Shown: positions 27,687 to 36,024 of the stretch, one piece after another
How positions within the stretch are numbered: the stretch's first letter is position 1
Layout: every line of letters starts with the position of its first letter
Assembly (NCBI GenBank): GCA_020741775.1
Contig: DYYG01000028.1
Location: 1-64,000, forward strand
DNA: 64,000 nt
Source: Methylorubrum populi
Lineage (GTDB): Bacteria > Pseudomonadota > Alphaproteobacteria > Rhizobiales > Beijerinckiaceae
Reading direction: 5' to 3'
Made by a program: the position numbers and the translations under genes
Notes under the pieces: model-generated
Told to the model about the DNA's origin: nothing
Database searches by the model: none
What the model saw: the letters and a program-made list of their open reading frames with translations, nothing else

Positions 27687-28908
27687 ACCCGTCCGCACGG
27701 CGGACGCCCCCGGCCTGCCGGAGCTTCCGGTGCAGGCAACCTTGCGCCGGCTGGAGCAGGAATTCGCCGATCTCCTCGGCCAGGCCACCCCGGGGACCGG
27801 AACCGAAGCGGGAACGCCGGTCTACGTCACCCGCCCGTTCCTGCCGCCGCTCGAAGAGTTCGAGCCGCTGCTGCGGGAGATTTGGCGGACGCGGATCCTG
27901 ACCAATGGCGGCCCGTTCCACCGGGAGCTGGAGGAGCGCCTCGCCGACCATCTCGGCGTGCCGCATATCGCCCTGTTCAACAACGCCACCACCGCGCTGA
28001 TCGTGGCGCTGCGGGCACTCGATCTCTCCGGCGAGGTGATCACCACGCCCTATTCCTTCGTCGCGACCTCGCACGCGCTGATGTGGAGCGGCCTGACCCC
28101 GGTCTTCGTCGATATCGATCCGTCCACCCTCAACCTCGACCCCGCCCGGATCGAGGCCGCGATCACACCACGCACCCGCGCGATCCTGCCGGTGCATTGC
28201 TACGGCCAGCCCTGCGACGTGGAGGCCATCGCCGCCATCGCCGCCCGGCACGGGCTCAAGGTGATCTACGACGCCGCCCATGCCTTCGGCGTGCGCCATC
28301 GCGGCGCGAGCGTCCTCACCCATGGCGATCTGTCGGTGCTGAGCTTTCACGCCACCAAGGTGTTCAACACCTTCGAGGGCGGAGCCATCGTCTGCGCCGA
28401 TCCGGCGATGAAGGACCGGATCGACAAGCTGAAGAATTTCGGTTTCGAGGACGAGACCTCGGTGATCGGGGTCGGCCTCAACGGCAAGATGAGCGAATTG
28501 AACGCGGCCTTCGGCCTCGTGCAGCTCCGGCATATCGACACCGCTCTGGCGGGCCGGAGGGCGGTGGACGCGGCCTATCGCGCGGGCCTGCGCGGACTCC
28601 CCGGGATTCGCTGCCTCGAGGCGGCGGGGGAGGGCAACTATGCCTATTTCCCGATCCTAGTCGGGCCGGATTATCCCATCGGCCGCGACGCGCTCTACGA
28701 TGCGCTCAAGCGCGACGGCATTCACGCCCGGCGCTACTTCTATCCGCTGATCTCCGACTTTCCCGCCTACCGGACCCTGCCCAGTGCCGCGCGGGCCGGA
28801 TTGCCGGTTTCGGCCACGATGGCCGACCGGGTGCTGTGCCTGCCGATCTATCCCGATCTCGATGCGAGCGTGGTGGACCGTGTGATCCGCCGGATCGCGC
28901 AGCCCTGA
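27667..28908 (+). CDS. DegT/DnrJ/EryC1/StrS-family sugar aminotransferase
   Basis: 413-residue PLP enzyme that transfers an amino group to a nucleotide-linked keto sugar. The PLP Lys is Lys231 in FHATKVFNTFEGG. AALF-type substrate loops appear as ALFNNATTALIVAL and TTPYSFVATSHAL, with YDAAHAFG carrying the PLP-binding Asp. The start at 27667 overlaps the 3' end of the glycosyltransferase gene, so the two are probably translationally coupled. The frame is open back to 27607. The product is likely an amino- or diaminodeoxy sugar nucleotide, possibly the donor used by the neighbouring transferase. No dehydratase or epimerase gene is beside it. Confidence 0.87.
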   Translation: MKPHPLEPVRTADAPGLPELPVQATLRRLEQEFADLLGQATPGTGTEAGTPVYVTRPFLPPLEEFEPLLREIWRTRILTNGGPFHRELEERLADHLGVPHIALFNNATTALIVALRALDLSGEVITTPYSFVATSHALMWSGLTPVFVDIDPSTLNLDPARIEAAITPRTRAILPVHCYGQPCDVEAIAAIAARHGLKVIYDAAHAFGVRHRGASVLTHGDLSVLSFHATKVFNTFEGGAIVCADPAMKDRIDKLKNFGFEDETSVIGVGLNGKMSELNAAFGLVQLRHIDTALAGRRAVDAAYRAGLRGLPGIRCLEAAGEGNYAYFPILVGPDYPIGRDALYDALKRDGIHARRYFYPLISDFPAYRTLPSAARAGLPVSATMADRVLCLPIYPDLDASVVDRVIRRIAQP

Positions 28909-29022
28909 CCGTCCCGGCCCGGCCTCTTCGCGGTTCGGATCGGCGCCGAACGGAAATCTCCGCGAACGGCCTCTCCGGCGCGGGACCTGCGCAGGAGGGA
29001 AGCCGGCGCGGGGGACGCGGCC

Positions 29023-29583
29023 CTACCGTTTCCTCGCAACGGCCGTGTACTGGATCGGCATCAACGGGCGATCCGGCGTCTCGAGCGGTACGATCATCTC
29101 GACATCGAACGCGCTCAGAAGTGCACGAAGGCCGTGTTCGGTGAAGCGCCAACAATCGGGAAGCGGCCCGTGGATGCGGAAGTTGAAGGGCGTGGACAGG
29201 CACAGCCTTCCGCCGGATTTCAGCATCCGGTGCAGCGTCGCGACCGCGGCGAACGGATTGAGCGTGTGCTCGAGAACCTCCGTACAGACGACGACATCGA
29301 ACCGCTCCGCGGGAATGGGCGCGGCCGGCGCGCAGAGATCCACGATGTGTGTGGCGTCCGAGGCGGGATCGATATCGAGCGTTTCGAGAAGCGCCCGAGC
29401 GGGAAGATGCGGGCGAATGCCGGCATGGGCCTCAGGGGCGACATCGAGAACCGTGACCTCGCCTCGACAGTAACGCTCGGAGATGTCGCGATAGAAACGC
29501 TCGATGTTCTCACGCAAGGCGGCGTAATGGGCCTGATCCATCGCCGATGGTGTCTGCGGGTTGGCGTATCGTCGAACTGTCAT
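29023..29583 (-). CDS. Class I SAM-dependent methyltransferase
   Basis: 186-residue methyltransferase-fold protein. The SAM-binding region begins with TVLDVAPEAHAG, which diverges from the usual GxGxG. The acidic loop LDIDP, the motif FDVVVCTEVLEHTLNPFAAV and the LKSGGRLCLSTPF strand follow, as in the Methyltransf_11/23 group. Such proteins often modify sugars in surface-polysaccharide clusters. It converges on the aminotransferase gene and may share a transcript with the ATP-grasp gene upstream (120-base gap). The ATG at 29583 has only a weak ribosome binding site. The substrate is unknown. Confidence 0.72.
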   Translation of the reverse strand: MTVRRYANPQTPSAMDQAHYAALRENIERFYRDISERYCRGEVTVLDVAPEAHAGIRPHLPARALLETLDIDPASDATHIVDLCAPAAPIPAERFDVVVCTEVLEHTLNPFAAVATLHRMLKSGGRLCLSTPFNFRIHGPLPDCWRFTEHGLRALLSAFDVEMIVPLETPDRPLMPIQYTAVARKR

Positions 29584-29703
29584 GGGAATCGGTTGGACCT
29601 TGCGCGAACGGGAGGAACGGCGGCGCGGTCTCCCGGGGCGGACCCTGCTGCGACCGCGCGAGGAGGCTGGCGGCCAAGCCCACAGGCCGCCCGCGCGGAG
29701 CCC

Positions 29704-30996
29704 TCAGGCGCGCTCATCGAGGAGACATTCCACGGCCGAGCTGTCGAAGGTTTTGATCCCGCGCGCCCGCGCCACCCTTCGCCGCTCGCTGAAGCTGTCA
29801 TCGATGAAGATCGCATCCGGCTCGCGGATGAACTCCGATTTGCAGGTCGCGTCGTCGACCCGGCGGACGGAGTCGAAGATCGTGTGCAGGCGGTACCGTC
29901 TCAAGGTCGCATCGAGGTCGAAGCGGTGCCGCGTCAGGAGATGAATCGGCTTTTTTTCGTTGATGCACTGGTACAGAAACCGCACGAGGCGCGTATTGAC
30001 CTGATCGCGCACGATCAACGTATCATCCAGATCGACATAGACGGCCGAAAATTCAAAACCGATCCGATAGTGATTGTCCAATGATCGGCTGATCTCGATA
30101 TCGGCGTCGAAGGCTTCCACCCCCACATCGAAACCGGCCGCCTCATAGATCGTCAGCAGCGGGAAATTCACTCCGGTCACGCGGCTCAAGGCCATCGCAC
30201 CGGCAATGCGCGGTGCGATCTCGAGGAGGGTCAACACCCCGTGCCGATCCCGCTTCAACTGGAAGAACCACGCGCCCGTCATCGGCAGCAATCCGTCGAT
30301 GCTGCGTGCGATGTCGAGAAAGAGAGGGTCGTCGACCGGGTGAGATTGCATGGAAATCCCGGATCGCACGCGCGTCCGTTGGCGCCCCCGGCAGAAGATC
30401 AGTCCTTTCGTCTTCGAGCTGAAGCAATCGACGGTGTACTCGTCTCCGGGAAGGAATTCGGTGACGATGAGCCCCGGTTCCTGGCCACAAACCGCACGAA
30501 GGGTCTCGATGTCGTCGATGCGGCGCGCGCCCTGACTGCCCTGACCGCGATCCGGTTTCACGAAGACCGGAAAGTGCGGCGTCTCCTCGGACGAGACGAC
30601 CTCCGGTACTTTGACGGCTCCCGCGACGGCCCGATAGGTGCGCGATTTGAAGCGCGTGATTTCGCAGATCCGCGGCTCGGCGCCGAGCACTCGGGCCTTG
30701 ATCGCGGACCGATGGAGCGCCAGCGCGAGAATGACGTCGTCATGCGCCGGAAACACGAAATCGATTTCGTTGCGCTCGATGATGGCGTTGATCGCGGCAA
30801 TCGCGCCGTCGTCGGAGATCGGCGGCATCGAGACATGCCGCTTGAAGCGGAACTCGGATGCAGAGGGAAGATCCTGCCCGGCGGAATAGAGATCGACCTC
30901 TTTGCAGTCGCGCAACGCCCTGTTGATTTCCAGTCCGATTTCCGTACCGCCCGGAATGACCAGAACCCGCCAAGGCCGCCGCATGCCAGAGGTCAC
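29704..30996 (-). CDS. ATP-grasp ligase fused to a HAD-like domain
   Basis: 430-residue two-domain protein. Residues about 1-300 form a PreATP/ATP-grasp unit: RVLVIPGGTEIG at the start, FPVFVKPDRGQGSQG (nucleotide loop), VTEFLPGDEYTVDCF, and the metal-ligand segment LLEIAPRIAG. Such ligases couple a carboxylate to an amine. The last 130 residues look like a HAD-type phosphatase: YVDLDDTL (motif I), HLLTRHR, and DAIFIDDSFSERR (motif IV). I chose GTG at 30996, which has GGGGGGAG eight bases upstream; ATG 30984 is an alternative. Its base composition is less GC-rich than the flanks. A role in surface-sugar or peptide modification is inferred only. Confidence 0.72.
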   Translation of the reverse strand: MTSGMRRPWRVLVIPGGTEIGLEINRALRDCKEVDLYSAGQDLPSASEFRFKRHVSMPPISDDGAIAAINAIIERNEIDFVFPAHDDVILALALHRSAIKARVLGAEPRICEITRFKSRTYRAVAGAVKVPEVVSSEETPHFPVFVKPDRGQGSQGARRIDDIETLRAVCGQEPGLIVTEFLPGDEYTVDCFSSKTKGLIFCRGRQRTRVRSGISMQSHPVDDPLFLDIARSIDGLLPMTGAWFFQLKRDRHGVLTLLEIAPRIAGAMALSRVTGVNFPLLTIYEAAGFDVGVEAFDADIEISRSLDNHYRIGFEFSAVYVDLDDTLIVRDQVNTRLVRFLYQCINEKKPIHLLTRHRFDLDATLRRYRLHTIFDSVRRVDDATCKSEFIREPDAIFIDDSFSERRRVARARGIKTFDSSAVECLLDERA

Positions 30997-31232
30997 GTTT
31001 CCATCTCCCCCCGCCCGTCTCCCCTCGACAGACGCACGCGCGGTTGCCGCGCCCGAAACGTCCTGTCGTGACGGTGTCTCCAAGAGCGGAGGCGGGGTGG
31101 AGCGGCGGCGCGCAGTGTAAATCACATCGTCTGCCGCAGCCAGCCACGCTCAAGGTTTCGAGCGACCGCGCCTTGGCGGCCGGCGGGTTGCCCCAGGGTG
31201 CCGGACAGCGTCGAGACGCCGCTGCCCCCGCC

Positions 31233-31487
31233 TCACTCCCGATCCGGCTCCTGCGTCACCGCCTCTCCGAAGGGGAGAGTCAGGACGGGCTCGCCCGCCT
31301 CATCGACGATCTCGAAGCTGCAGATGAACCAGTCGCGGACAAAGTCCGAGCGGGTCCGGGCGATCAGGTCGCGCGCTGCGGCCAGGGCGTGAGCGCGGGC
31401 GACCTGCGGATCGGCCAGGATCTCCCCTTCCGGATCGGCCGCCAGCTTGTCGGGACCGTAGCGCAGATGGAAGAAGTAGCGGGGCAT
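31233..31487 (-). CDS. DUF6894-type small protein
   Basis: 84-residue protein starting MPRYFFHLRYG and continuing with an acidic segment, an Ala-rich helix (QVARAHALAAARDL) and LTLPFGEAV. This is the pattern of the small DUF6894 proteins common in Methylobacterium and Bradyrhizobium. The function is unknown. The ATG overlaps the TGA of the Crp/Fnr gene upstream by one base, so it is translationally coupled to that regulator. A longer open frame from 31724 overlaps the regulator and is not credible. Confidence 0.68.
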   Translation of the reverse strand: MPRYFFHLRYGPDKLAADPEGEILADPQVARAHALAAARDLIARTRSDFVRDWFICSFEIVDEAGEPVLTLPFGEAVTQEPDRE

Positions 31488-32200
31488 CACGCGCCCTCGA
31501 TCAGCCGTGCATATTCGGCCTCCGCCACGCCGTAGCTGGTATCGGCCAGGGCCTCCAGAAGCGTGCGGTCGAGGACGATGATGCGCCCGCGCCGGCTTCG
31601 GATCCGGCCCGCCCCCTCCAGATTCTGCAGGGCCAAGGTCACACCCGAGCGCTGCACCCCCAGCATCATCGCGAGGAACTCGTGCTTGATCTGCAGTTCG
31701 TCGCCATCGAGCCGGTCGTGGCACATCAGGAGCCAGCGGGCGAGGCGGACCTCGATGGTGAAGCGGGCCGTGGCGAAGGCGGTCTGCCGGATCTGCACGA
31801 TCTCGGTCTGCAGGTAGCGCAGCAGCAGGGCGCGCAGGGGCGCGCTCTCCTCGACGGCTTCGTCGAAGGGGGCCACCGCGATGCGCAAGGCTTGGCCGGC
31901 CACCTGGACGAAGTGGTTGTGCGGAACACGATCACTGCCGGTCAGAATGGGCACCGCGCCGACCAAGCCTTCCCGCCCGATCATTCCGACCTCGACGCCG
32001 CCGTCCGGACCATTCGCCGTGATCGAGTAGATGCCGCTCTCCGGAAAATAGAGATGCTCGACCGGCCGGTCGGGGGCGATCAAGGTCTCCTGAACCGCCA
32101 AGTCCAAGCTCTGCAGATACGGTGCGAGCCGGGCAAAGTCCTCGGACGAGAGCGCCCGGAGCAGACGGTTGCGGATCGTCGCCTGGTGAGGATGAGCCAT
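31487..32200 (-). CDS. Crp/Fnr-family transcriptional regulator
   Basis: 237-residue regulator. The N-terminal cyclic-nucleotide-binding-like domain includes HLYFPESGIYSI and VEVGMIGREGLVG. The C-terminal winged helix has HEFLAMMLGVQRSGVTLALQNLE as the helix-turn-helix. The Cys set of FNR is absent, so it does not sense oxygen through an Fe-S cluster; the ligand is unknown. The start at 32200 is behind AGGAGGAG. It is divergent from a receiver/Crp pair and shares the AT-rich intergenic region with them. Confidence 0.88.
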   Translation of the reverse strand: MAHPHQATIRNRLLRALSSEDFARLAPYLQSLDLAVQETLIAPDRPVEHLYFPESGIYSITANGPDGGVEVGMIGREGLVGAVPILTGSDRVPHNHFVQVAGQALRIAVAPFDEAVEESAPLRALLLRYLQTEIVQIRQTAFATARFTIEVRLARWLLMCHDRLDGDELQIKHEFLAMMLGVQRSGVTLALQNLEGAGRIRSRRGRIIVLDRTLLEALADTSYGVAEAEYARLIEGA

Positions 32201-32280
32201 TGCTCCTCCTTCTCGGGATGGCCGCCAGGGATCAGAGCACGCTTCAGGCCAACAAATGAATAAGATGATTTATGATTATA

Positions 32281-32308
32281 TTTACAAATCCCAAGCTCAG
32301 ATTATAAT
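32281..32308 (+). promoter_or_regulatory. Sigma70-type promoter in AT-rich divergent region
   Basis: TTTACA (32281-32286), a 16-base spacer, then TATAAT (32303-32308) is a near-consensus housekeeping promoter facing the receiver/Crp genes. The surrounding 32255-32345 is by far the most AT-rich stretch nearby. It predicts a 5' leader of about 150 bases before the ATG at 32464. Confidence 0.55.
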
Positions 32309-32463
32309 ATAGCCTCGATTCGTTATAGCATATAACAAAAATCACTTTGTCGGAAATCGCACCAAGCGTGGCGTCTGACTTACATGCCGTTCAAACCACG
32401 CTTAGGATGGGTGCATCGCCCAACATTTCCGAGGCGCTGATCAATTTTTTGTCGGGAGCGAGC

Positions 32464-32841
32464 ATGGAACCCCGGGGACAGGAAGATGTCGTGCTGCTGG
32501 TCGAAGCCGACCCGGTCGTTGGCCTGGACCTGGCGGATGCCCTGGAGGCGGCGGGCTACCGTGTGACGGGGCCGATCCGAACCGCCGCCGAAGCGGAGGC
32601 GCAGCTCGCGCATCAAATTCCCGCCTTGGCCGTGCTCGATTGCGCGACAACGGATGATGCGCGGCTGGCGCGCACGCTTCACCGACGCGGAGTGCCCTTC
32701 CTCGTCTGCGCCGAGCGCGACGGCCCGACCGGCCGCAGCGTGGAATTCACCGCGATGCCGTGGCTGTCCAAACCGGCCTGGCACCACGACGTGGTCTGGA
32801 CGATGGACGAACTCTCCGCTCGCAGGGGGCAGGTCGGATGA
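32464..32841 (+). CDS. Receiver-domain-like (CheY-type) protein
   Basis: 125-residue single-domain protein resembling response-regulator receivers: VVLLVEADPVVGLDLADALEAAGY at the start (acidic pocket), ALAVLDCATTDDA with the candidate phospho-Asp, VPFLVCAE and PWLSKPAW, whose Lys sits where the conserved receiver Lys is found. No output domain is present. I chose ATG 32464, preceded by GGGAGCGAGC; the frame is open from a TTG at 32347. It overlaps the following Crp/Fnr gene by 4 bases, so the pair probably works together. Confidence 0.75.
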   Translation: MEPRGQEDVVLLVEADPVVGLDLADALEAAGYRVTGPIRTAAEAEAQLAHQIPALAVLDCATTDDARLARTLHRRGVPFLVCAERDGPTGRSVEFTAMPWLSKPAWHHDVVWTMDELSARRGQVG

Positions 32842-33587
32842 GGACCATGATCGATGACAGAATCGTCGTGCGCGGCCCGCTTTTCCGCAAGCTGCAGGTC
32901 TGCGGGCCGCTGCAGCAGGCGGATGAGGAGATCGTGGCCGGCATCGAGGCGAGCGCCCGCCCGGTCCCGTCCGGGACCGACCTGATCCGTGAAGGCCACA
33001 GGCCCGACGGCATGGTCGTCATCACCGAAGGCTTCGCCTGTCGGTACAAGTTGCGGGAGAATGGCGCGCGCCAGATCATAGCCTATCTCGTCCCGGGGGA
33101 TGTCTGCGACCTCGACGCGTCGGTGGTGAGCCGGATGGACCATGCCGTCGGCACGCTCTCCGCCTGCCGTGTCGCGCGGTTGGCGCCGGAGAACGGGCGG
33201 GACCTCCGCCGACGCCCGGCCTGCGGCCAGGCCTTGGAGACAGCAGCGCTCATCGAAGGGGCGACCCTGCGCGAATGGCTCGTCAATATCGGCCGCCGTT
33301 CCGCCGTGGAGCGCCTCGCGCATCTGTTCTGCGAATTGTTCGTGCGCCTGGGCGCCGTGGGGCTGACGAGCGAGAGCGGCTACGACTTGCCGATCACGCA
33401 GATCGACCTCGCGGACACGACCGGCATGACCAGCGTCCACGTCAACCGCTCCCTGGGGGAACTCAAGCGCGCGGGGCTGATCGAGCGCAGGGGCAAGCGC
33501 CTGATCCTGCGCGATCTGCCCCGCCTCATGGAAGTGGCCGAGTTTCGGGCGGATTACCTGCACCCGATGGATCTGGCCCTGGCCTGA
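32838..33587 (+). CDS. Crp/Fnr-family transcriptional regulator
   Basis: 249-residue regulator with an N-terminal cNMP-binding-like beta-roll (IREGHRPDGMVVITEGFACRY read as separate strands, then QIIAYLVPGDVCDL) and a C-terminal winged helix with the helix-turn-helix near ADTTGMTSVHVNRSLGELK. FNR-type cysteines are absent. It resembles the many Crp/Fnr paralogues of Methylobacterium of unknown ligand. The start ATG overlaps the receiver gene's TGA (ATGA), so the two are co-translated. A strong hairpin follows the stop. Confidence 0.88.
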   Translation: MRTMIDDRIVVRGPLFRKLQVCGPLQQADEEIVAGIEASARPVPSGTDLIREGHRPDGMVVITEGFACRYKLRENGARQIIAYLVPGDVCDLDASVVSRMDHAVGTLSACRVARLAPENGRDLRRRPACGQALETAALIEGATLREWLVNIGRRSAVERLAHLFCELFVRLGAVGLTSESGYDLPITQIDLADTTGMTSVHVNRSLGELKRAGLIERRGKRLILRDLPRLMEVAEFRADYLHPMDLALA

Positions 33588-33618
33588 CACCGGGCCCGCA
33601 GCCGGCAGGCCCGGTGTC
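33586..33618 (+). terminator. Hairpin terminator after the second Crp/Fnr gene
   Basis: GACACCGGGCC (33586-33596) pairs perfectly with GGCCCGGTGTC (33608-33618) across an 11-base loop. The stem begins inside the stop codon. There is no long T-run. Confidence 0.55.
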
Positions 33619-33682
33619 GCGAGGGGATGGAAGCGCGGGGCAGGGCGCAGACGAGACGGGCAGCCCTGCCCGTTTTCGGGAA

Positions 33683-33955
33683 TCAGCGGTCCCGCGAGGT
33701 CGTGGTCCGCGAATCCTGATTCTTGTTGCCCTCAGCGGCGGGCGCGCTCCCCGGCATGCCGGTATTGCCCGAGCCACCTCCCATCTCGCCGCCCTTCATC
33801 GCATCCCCCTTCTGCATGCCGCCCGCCGTGCCCGTCCGCGAGGTCTCGGATGGAACCGGCGTCGGAGGCTGCTTGGACGCGTCCTGGGCGAGGGCGGCAC
33901 CGGCGCCGCCGATCAGGAGGGACGAGGCGAGACACAGCGTGGACAGCTTCAACAT
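33683..33955 (-). CDS. Small secreted Gly/Thr-rich protein
   Basis: 90-residue protein with a clear signal peptide (about residues 1-23, ending AALAQ) and a low-complexity mature part rich in Gly, Met, Thr and Pro (for example GGMQKGDAMKGGEMGGGSG). There is no known domain and no cysteine in the mature part. It resembles in style the small secreted proteins at 44.3-46.4 kb but shares no repeat with them. The ATG at 33955 is the natural start. It probably ends up in the periplasm or envelope. Confidence 0.65.
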   Translation of the reverse strand: MLKLSTLCLASSLLIGGAGAALAQDASKQPPTPVPSETSRTGTAGGMQKGDAMKGGEMGGGSGNTGMPGSAPAAEGNKNQDSRTTTSRDR

Positions 33956-34364
33956 CGATGACTCCTGGATGGGATGTCATCGTAATCTGGCGACTTTCGC
34001 GATGTTTCCGATAAAATTCAGCGCTGTCCTTTAATATTCATTTATTTGAACATCTCTCCGACGCCACAAAAGCAACGATCGGACATTTCCTCGCATTGTC
34101 CAGACATCACCGACCGCACGGGAGCGGTGAGCAGCTGGGCTAGCGGATCTCCCATCCCAGAGGCGTCCCGCCCGCCGTGCCGCGAAAAGCGGCATCGGAC
34201 CCCGGCACCCTGCCCGTCGCGTGCTCAGCAGCCTCCGCTTCCCCCGAATGCCCGCGAATCCGAGGGCGCCGATGCCCGGTTTGACCGCTTTCCGGCATTG
34301 GCACGCGTCCTGCTACGTGGATTTTGACCACTATGATGGATTTGTGGAAATTTGGGGCATCGAG
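33956..34364. other. Intergenic region before the ABC importer unit
   Basis: 409 bases between divergent genes. The left part (33995-34065) is AT-richer and likely holds the promoter of the minus-strand secreted protein. I see no riboswitch-like motif and no clear promoter for the importer unit. The open frame from 34221 to 34364 in the binding-protein frame lacks a signal sequence and is not taken as coding. Confidence 0.4.
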
Positions 34365-35936
34365 ATGGCGGATAGGATCGATCGTCGGCGGTTCCTCCAG
34401 GGCAGCGCCGCCGCCCTGGGCTTTGCTCAGATCAACCCGGATTTCCTGATCGGCTCGGCCTTCGCCCAGACGGGCAAGCCGCTGGTGTTCCTCTCGGCCG
34501 AGAACATCACCGGCAACTGGGACCCGACCGCCCACACCACGCTCTCGCAGAAGAACATCGAGGGCTTCGTGATGGGCTTTCTGACCCGCACGCCGATGAC
34601 CCTCGATGACCCCGGCAAGGTGGTCTACGAACTCGCCACCGACATCCAGTTGCTCGATCCGCACCGGCTTCAGATCAAGCTGCGCAAGGGCGTACATTTC
34701 CACGACGGCAAGCCGTTCACGGCGGAAGACGTCAAGGCGACCTTCGAATACGGGTCCGGCAAGGATCGGCCAGCGCAATGGTATCCCGGCCCGACCGAGA
34801 CGCTCACGATCACCACGCCCGACGACGAGACCGTGATCGTCGATACCGCCAAGGGCGGCTATCCCGCCCATCTCTTCCTGTTTCTGGCCTCGTTCCTGCC
34901 GATCATGTCCGCCAAGGACATCGCGGAGGGCCCGGGCGGCGTCCTGACCCGGCGCCTGAATGGCACCGGCCCGTTCCGCTTCGTCGAGCAGCGCGGCAAC
35001 GACACCGTGCTCGCGGCCTATGACGGCTACTTCAAGGGCAAGCCGGCGATCCCCGGCATCAACTTCACCTTCACCGGCGACTCGACCACCCGGATGCTGT
35101 CGCTGATGAACGGTCAGGCCGCGATCGTCGAGCGGCTCGAACCGGAGCAGGTCGAGACGGTGAGGGCCAACCCGAAGATCGCCATCAACCAAGTCGTCTC
35201 GGTCGAGAACAAGTATCTCTGGTTCCGCTGCTCCAAGCCGCCCTTCAATGATCTGCGGCTGCGCATGGCCGCCTGCCATTCCATCGACCGGGCGATGCTC
35301 CTGGAGATCCTGGGCGCGGCCGGCCACGCCTCGGCGAACTTCATCTCGCCGGTCAAGTTCGGCTACACCGATCTCAAGAACTACCCGGCCTACGACCCCG
35401 CCAAGGCCCAGGCGCTGCTGGCCGAGGCGGGTTACCCCAAGGGCAAGGGGTTGCCGCCGCTCGAATACATCACCTCGGTCGGGTTCTACCCGAAGACCAA
35501 GGAATACGGCGAAGTCATCACCGCAATGCTCAACGAGCAGGGTTTCCCGGTGAGCCTCACCGTGCTCGAACCGGCGGCCTGGAACGAGCGCCTCTATCAC
35601 CGCCCCGGCGGCGGCCCCGGCCACATGGTCGATTGCGGCTGGTCCACCGGCTCGCCCGAGCCGGATCTGGTGCTGCGCACGCATTTCCACTCCTCCTCGC
35701 ACCGGATCACCGGCATCGAGGATGCCGAACTCGACGCGAGCCTCGACAAGGAGCGGGCGGCGCCCAGCCTGGAGGAGCGCAAGGCCATCCTCCAGAACGA
35801 GACCATGCCGCTGATCGCGGCCAAGGTGCCGGCCCTGTCGCTGTTCACCTCGGTGATGATCCACGCGATGCGGAAGGAGCTGCAGGGTCTCTACGTCTAC
35901 CCGGACGGCTCCATCGACGCCTCGAAGACCGCCTGA
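34365..35936 (+). CDS. Peptide/solute ABC transporter binding protein (family 5)
   Basis: 523-residue periplasmic binding protein of the DppA/OppA family. It starts with a twin-arginine-type signal (DRRRFLQG, then a hydrophobic stretch, cut near AFAQ), so export is probably by the Tat route. KLRKGVHFHDGKPFTAEDV is the standard family-5 signature region. The ATG at 34365 gives the correct signal; the frame is open from 34221. It heads a tight unit with permeases, ATPase, hydrolase, kinases and a phosphatase. The ligand could be a peptide, an amide or a modified sugar. Confidence 0.88.
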   Translation: MADRIDRRRFLQGSAAALGFAQINPDFLIGSAFAQTGKPLVFLSAENITGNWDPTAHTTLSQKNIEGFVMGFLTRTPMTLDDPGKVVYELATDIQLLDPHRLQIKLRKGVHFHDGKPFTAEDVKATFEYGSGKDRPAQWYPGPTETLTITTPDDETVIVDTAKGGYPAHLFLFLASFLPIMSAKDIAEGPGGVLTRRLNGTGPFRFVEQRGNDTVLAAYDGYFKGKPAIPGINFTFTGDSTTRMLSLMNGQAAIVERLEPEQVETVRANPKIAINQVVSVENKYLWFRCSKPPFNDLRLRMAACHSIDRAMLLEILGAAGHASANFISPVKFGYTDLKNYPAYDPAKAQALLAEAGYPKGKGLPPLEYITSVGFYPKTKEYGEVITAMLNEQGFPVSLTVLEPAAWNERLYHRPGGGPGHMVDCGWSTGSPEPDLVLRTHFHSSSHRITGIEDAELDASLDKERAAPSLEERKAILQNETMPLIAAKVPALSLFTSVMIHAMRKELQGLYVYPDGSIDASKTA

Positions 35937-36024
35937 CCGAACCGCCCGCGCCCGACGCGTGATCCGGCCCCTCCCACAGCGGCCGGATCCGCTCCGCCGA
36001 TTCCGTCACCGGACCCGAAACCCG

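Noticed and set aside
33956..34364. Possible riboswitch before the ABC importer unit
   Set aside because: No thiamine, cobalamin, guanidine or other riboswitch core could be recognised; only unspecific GC-rich pairing is present.
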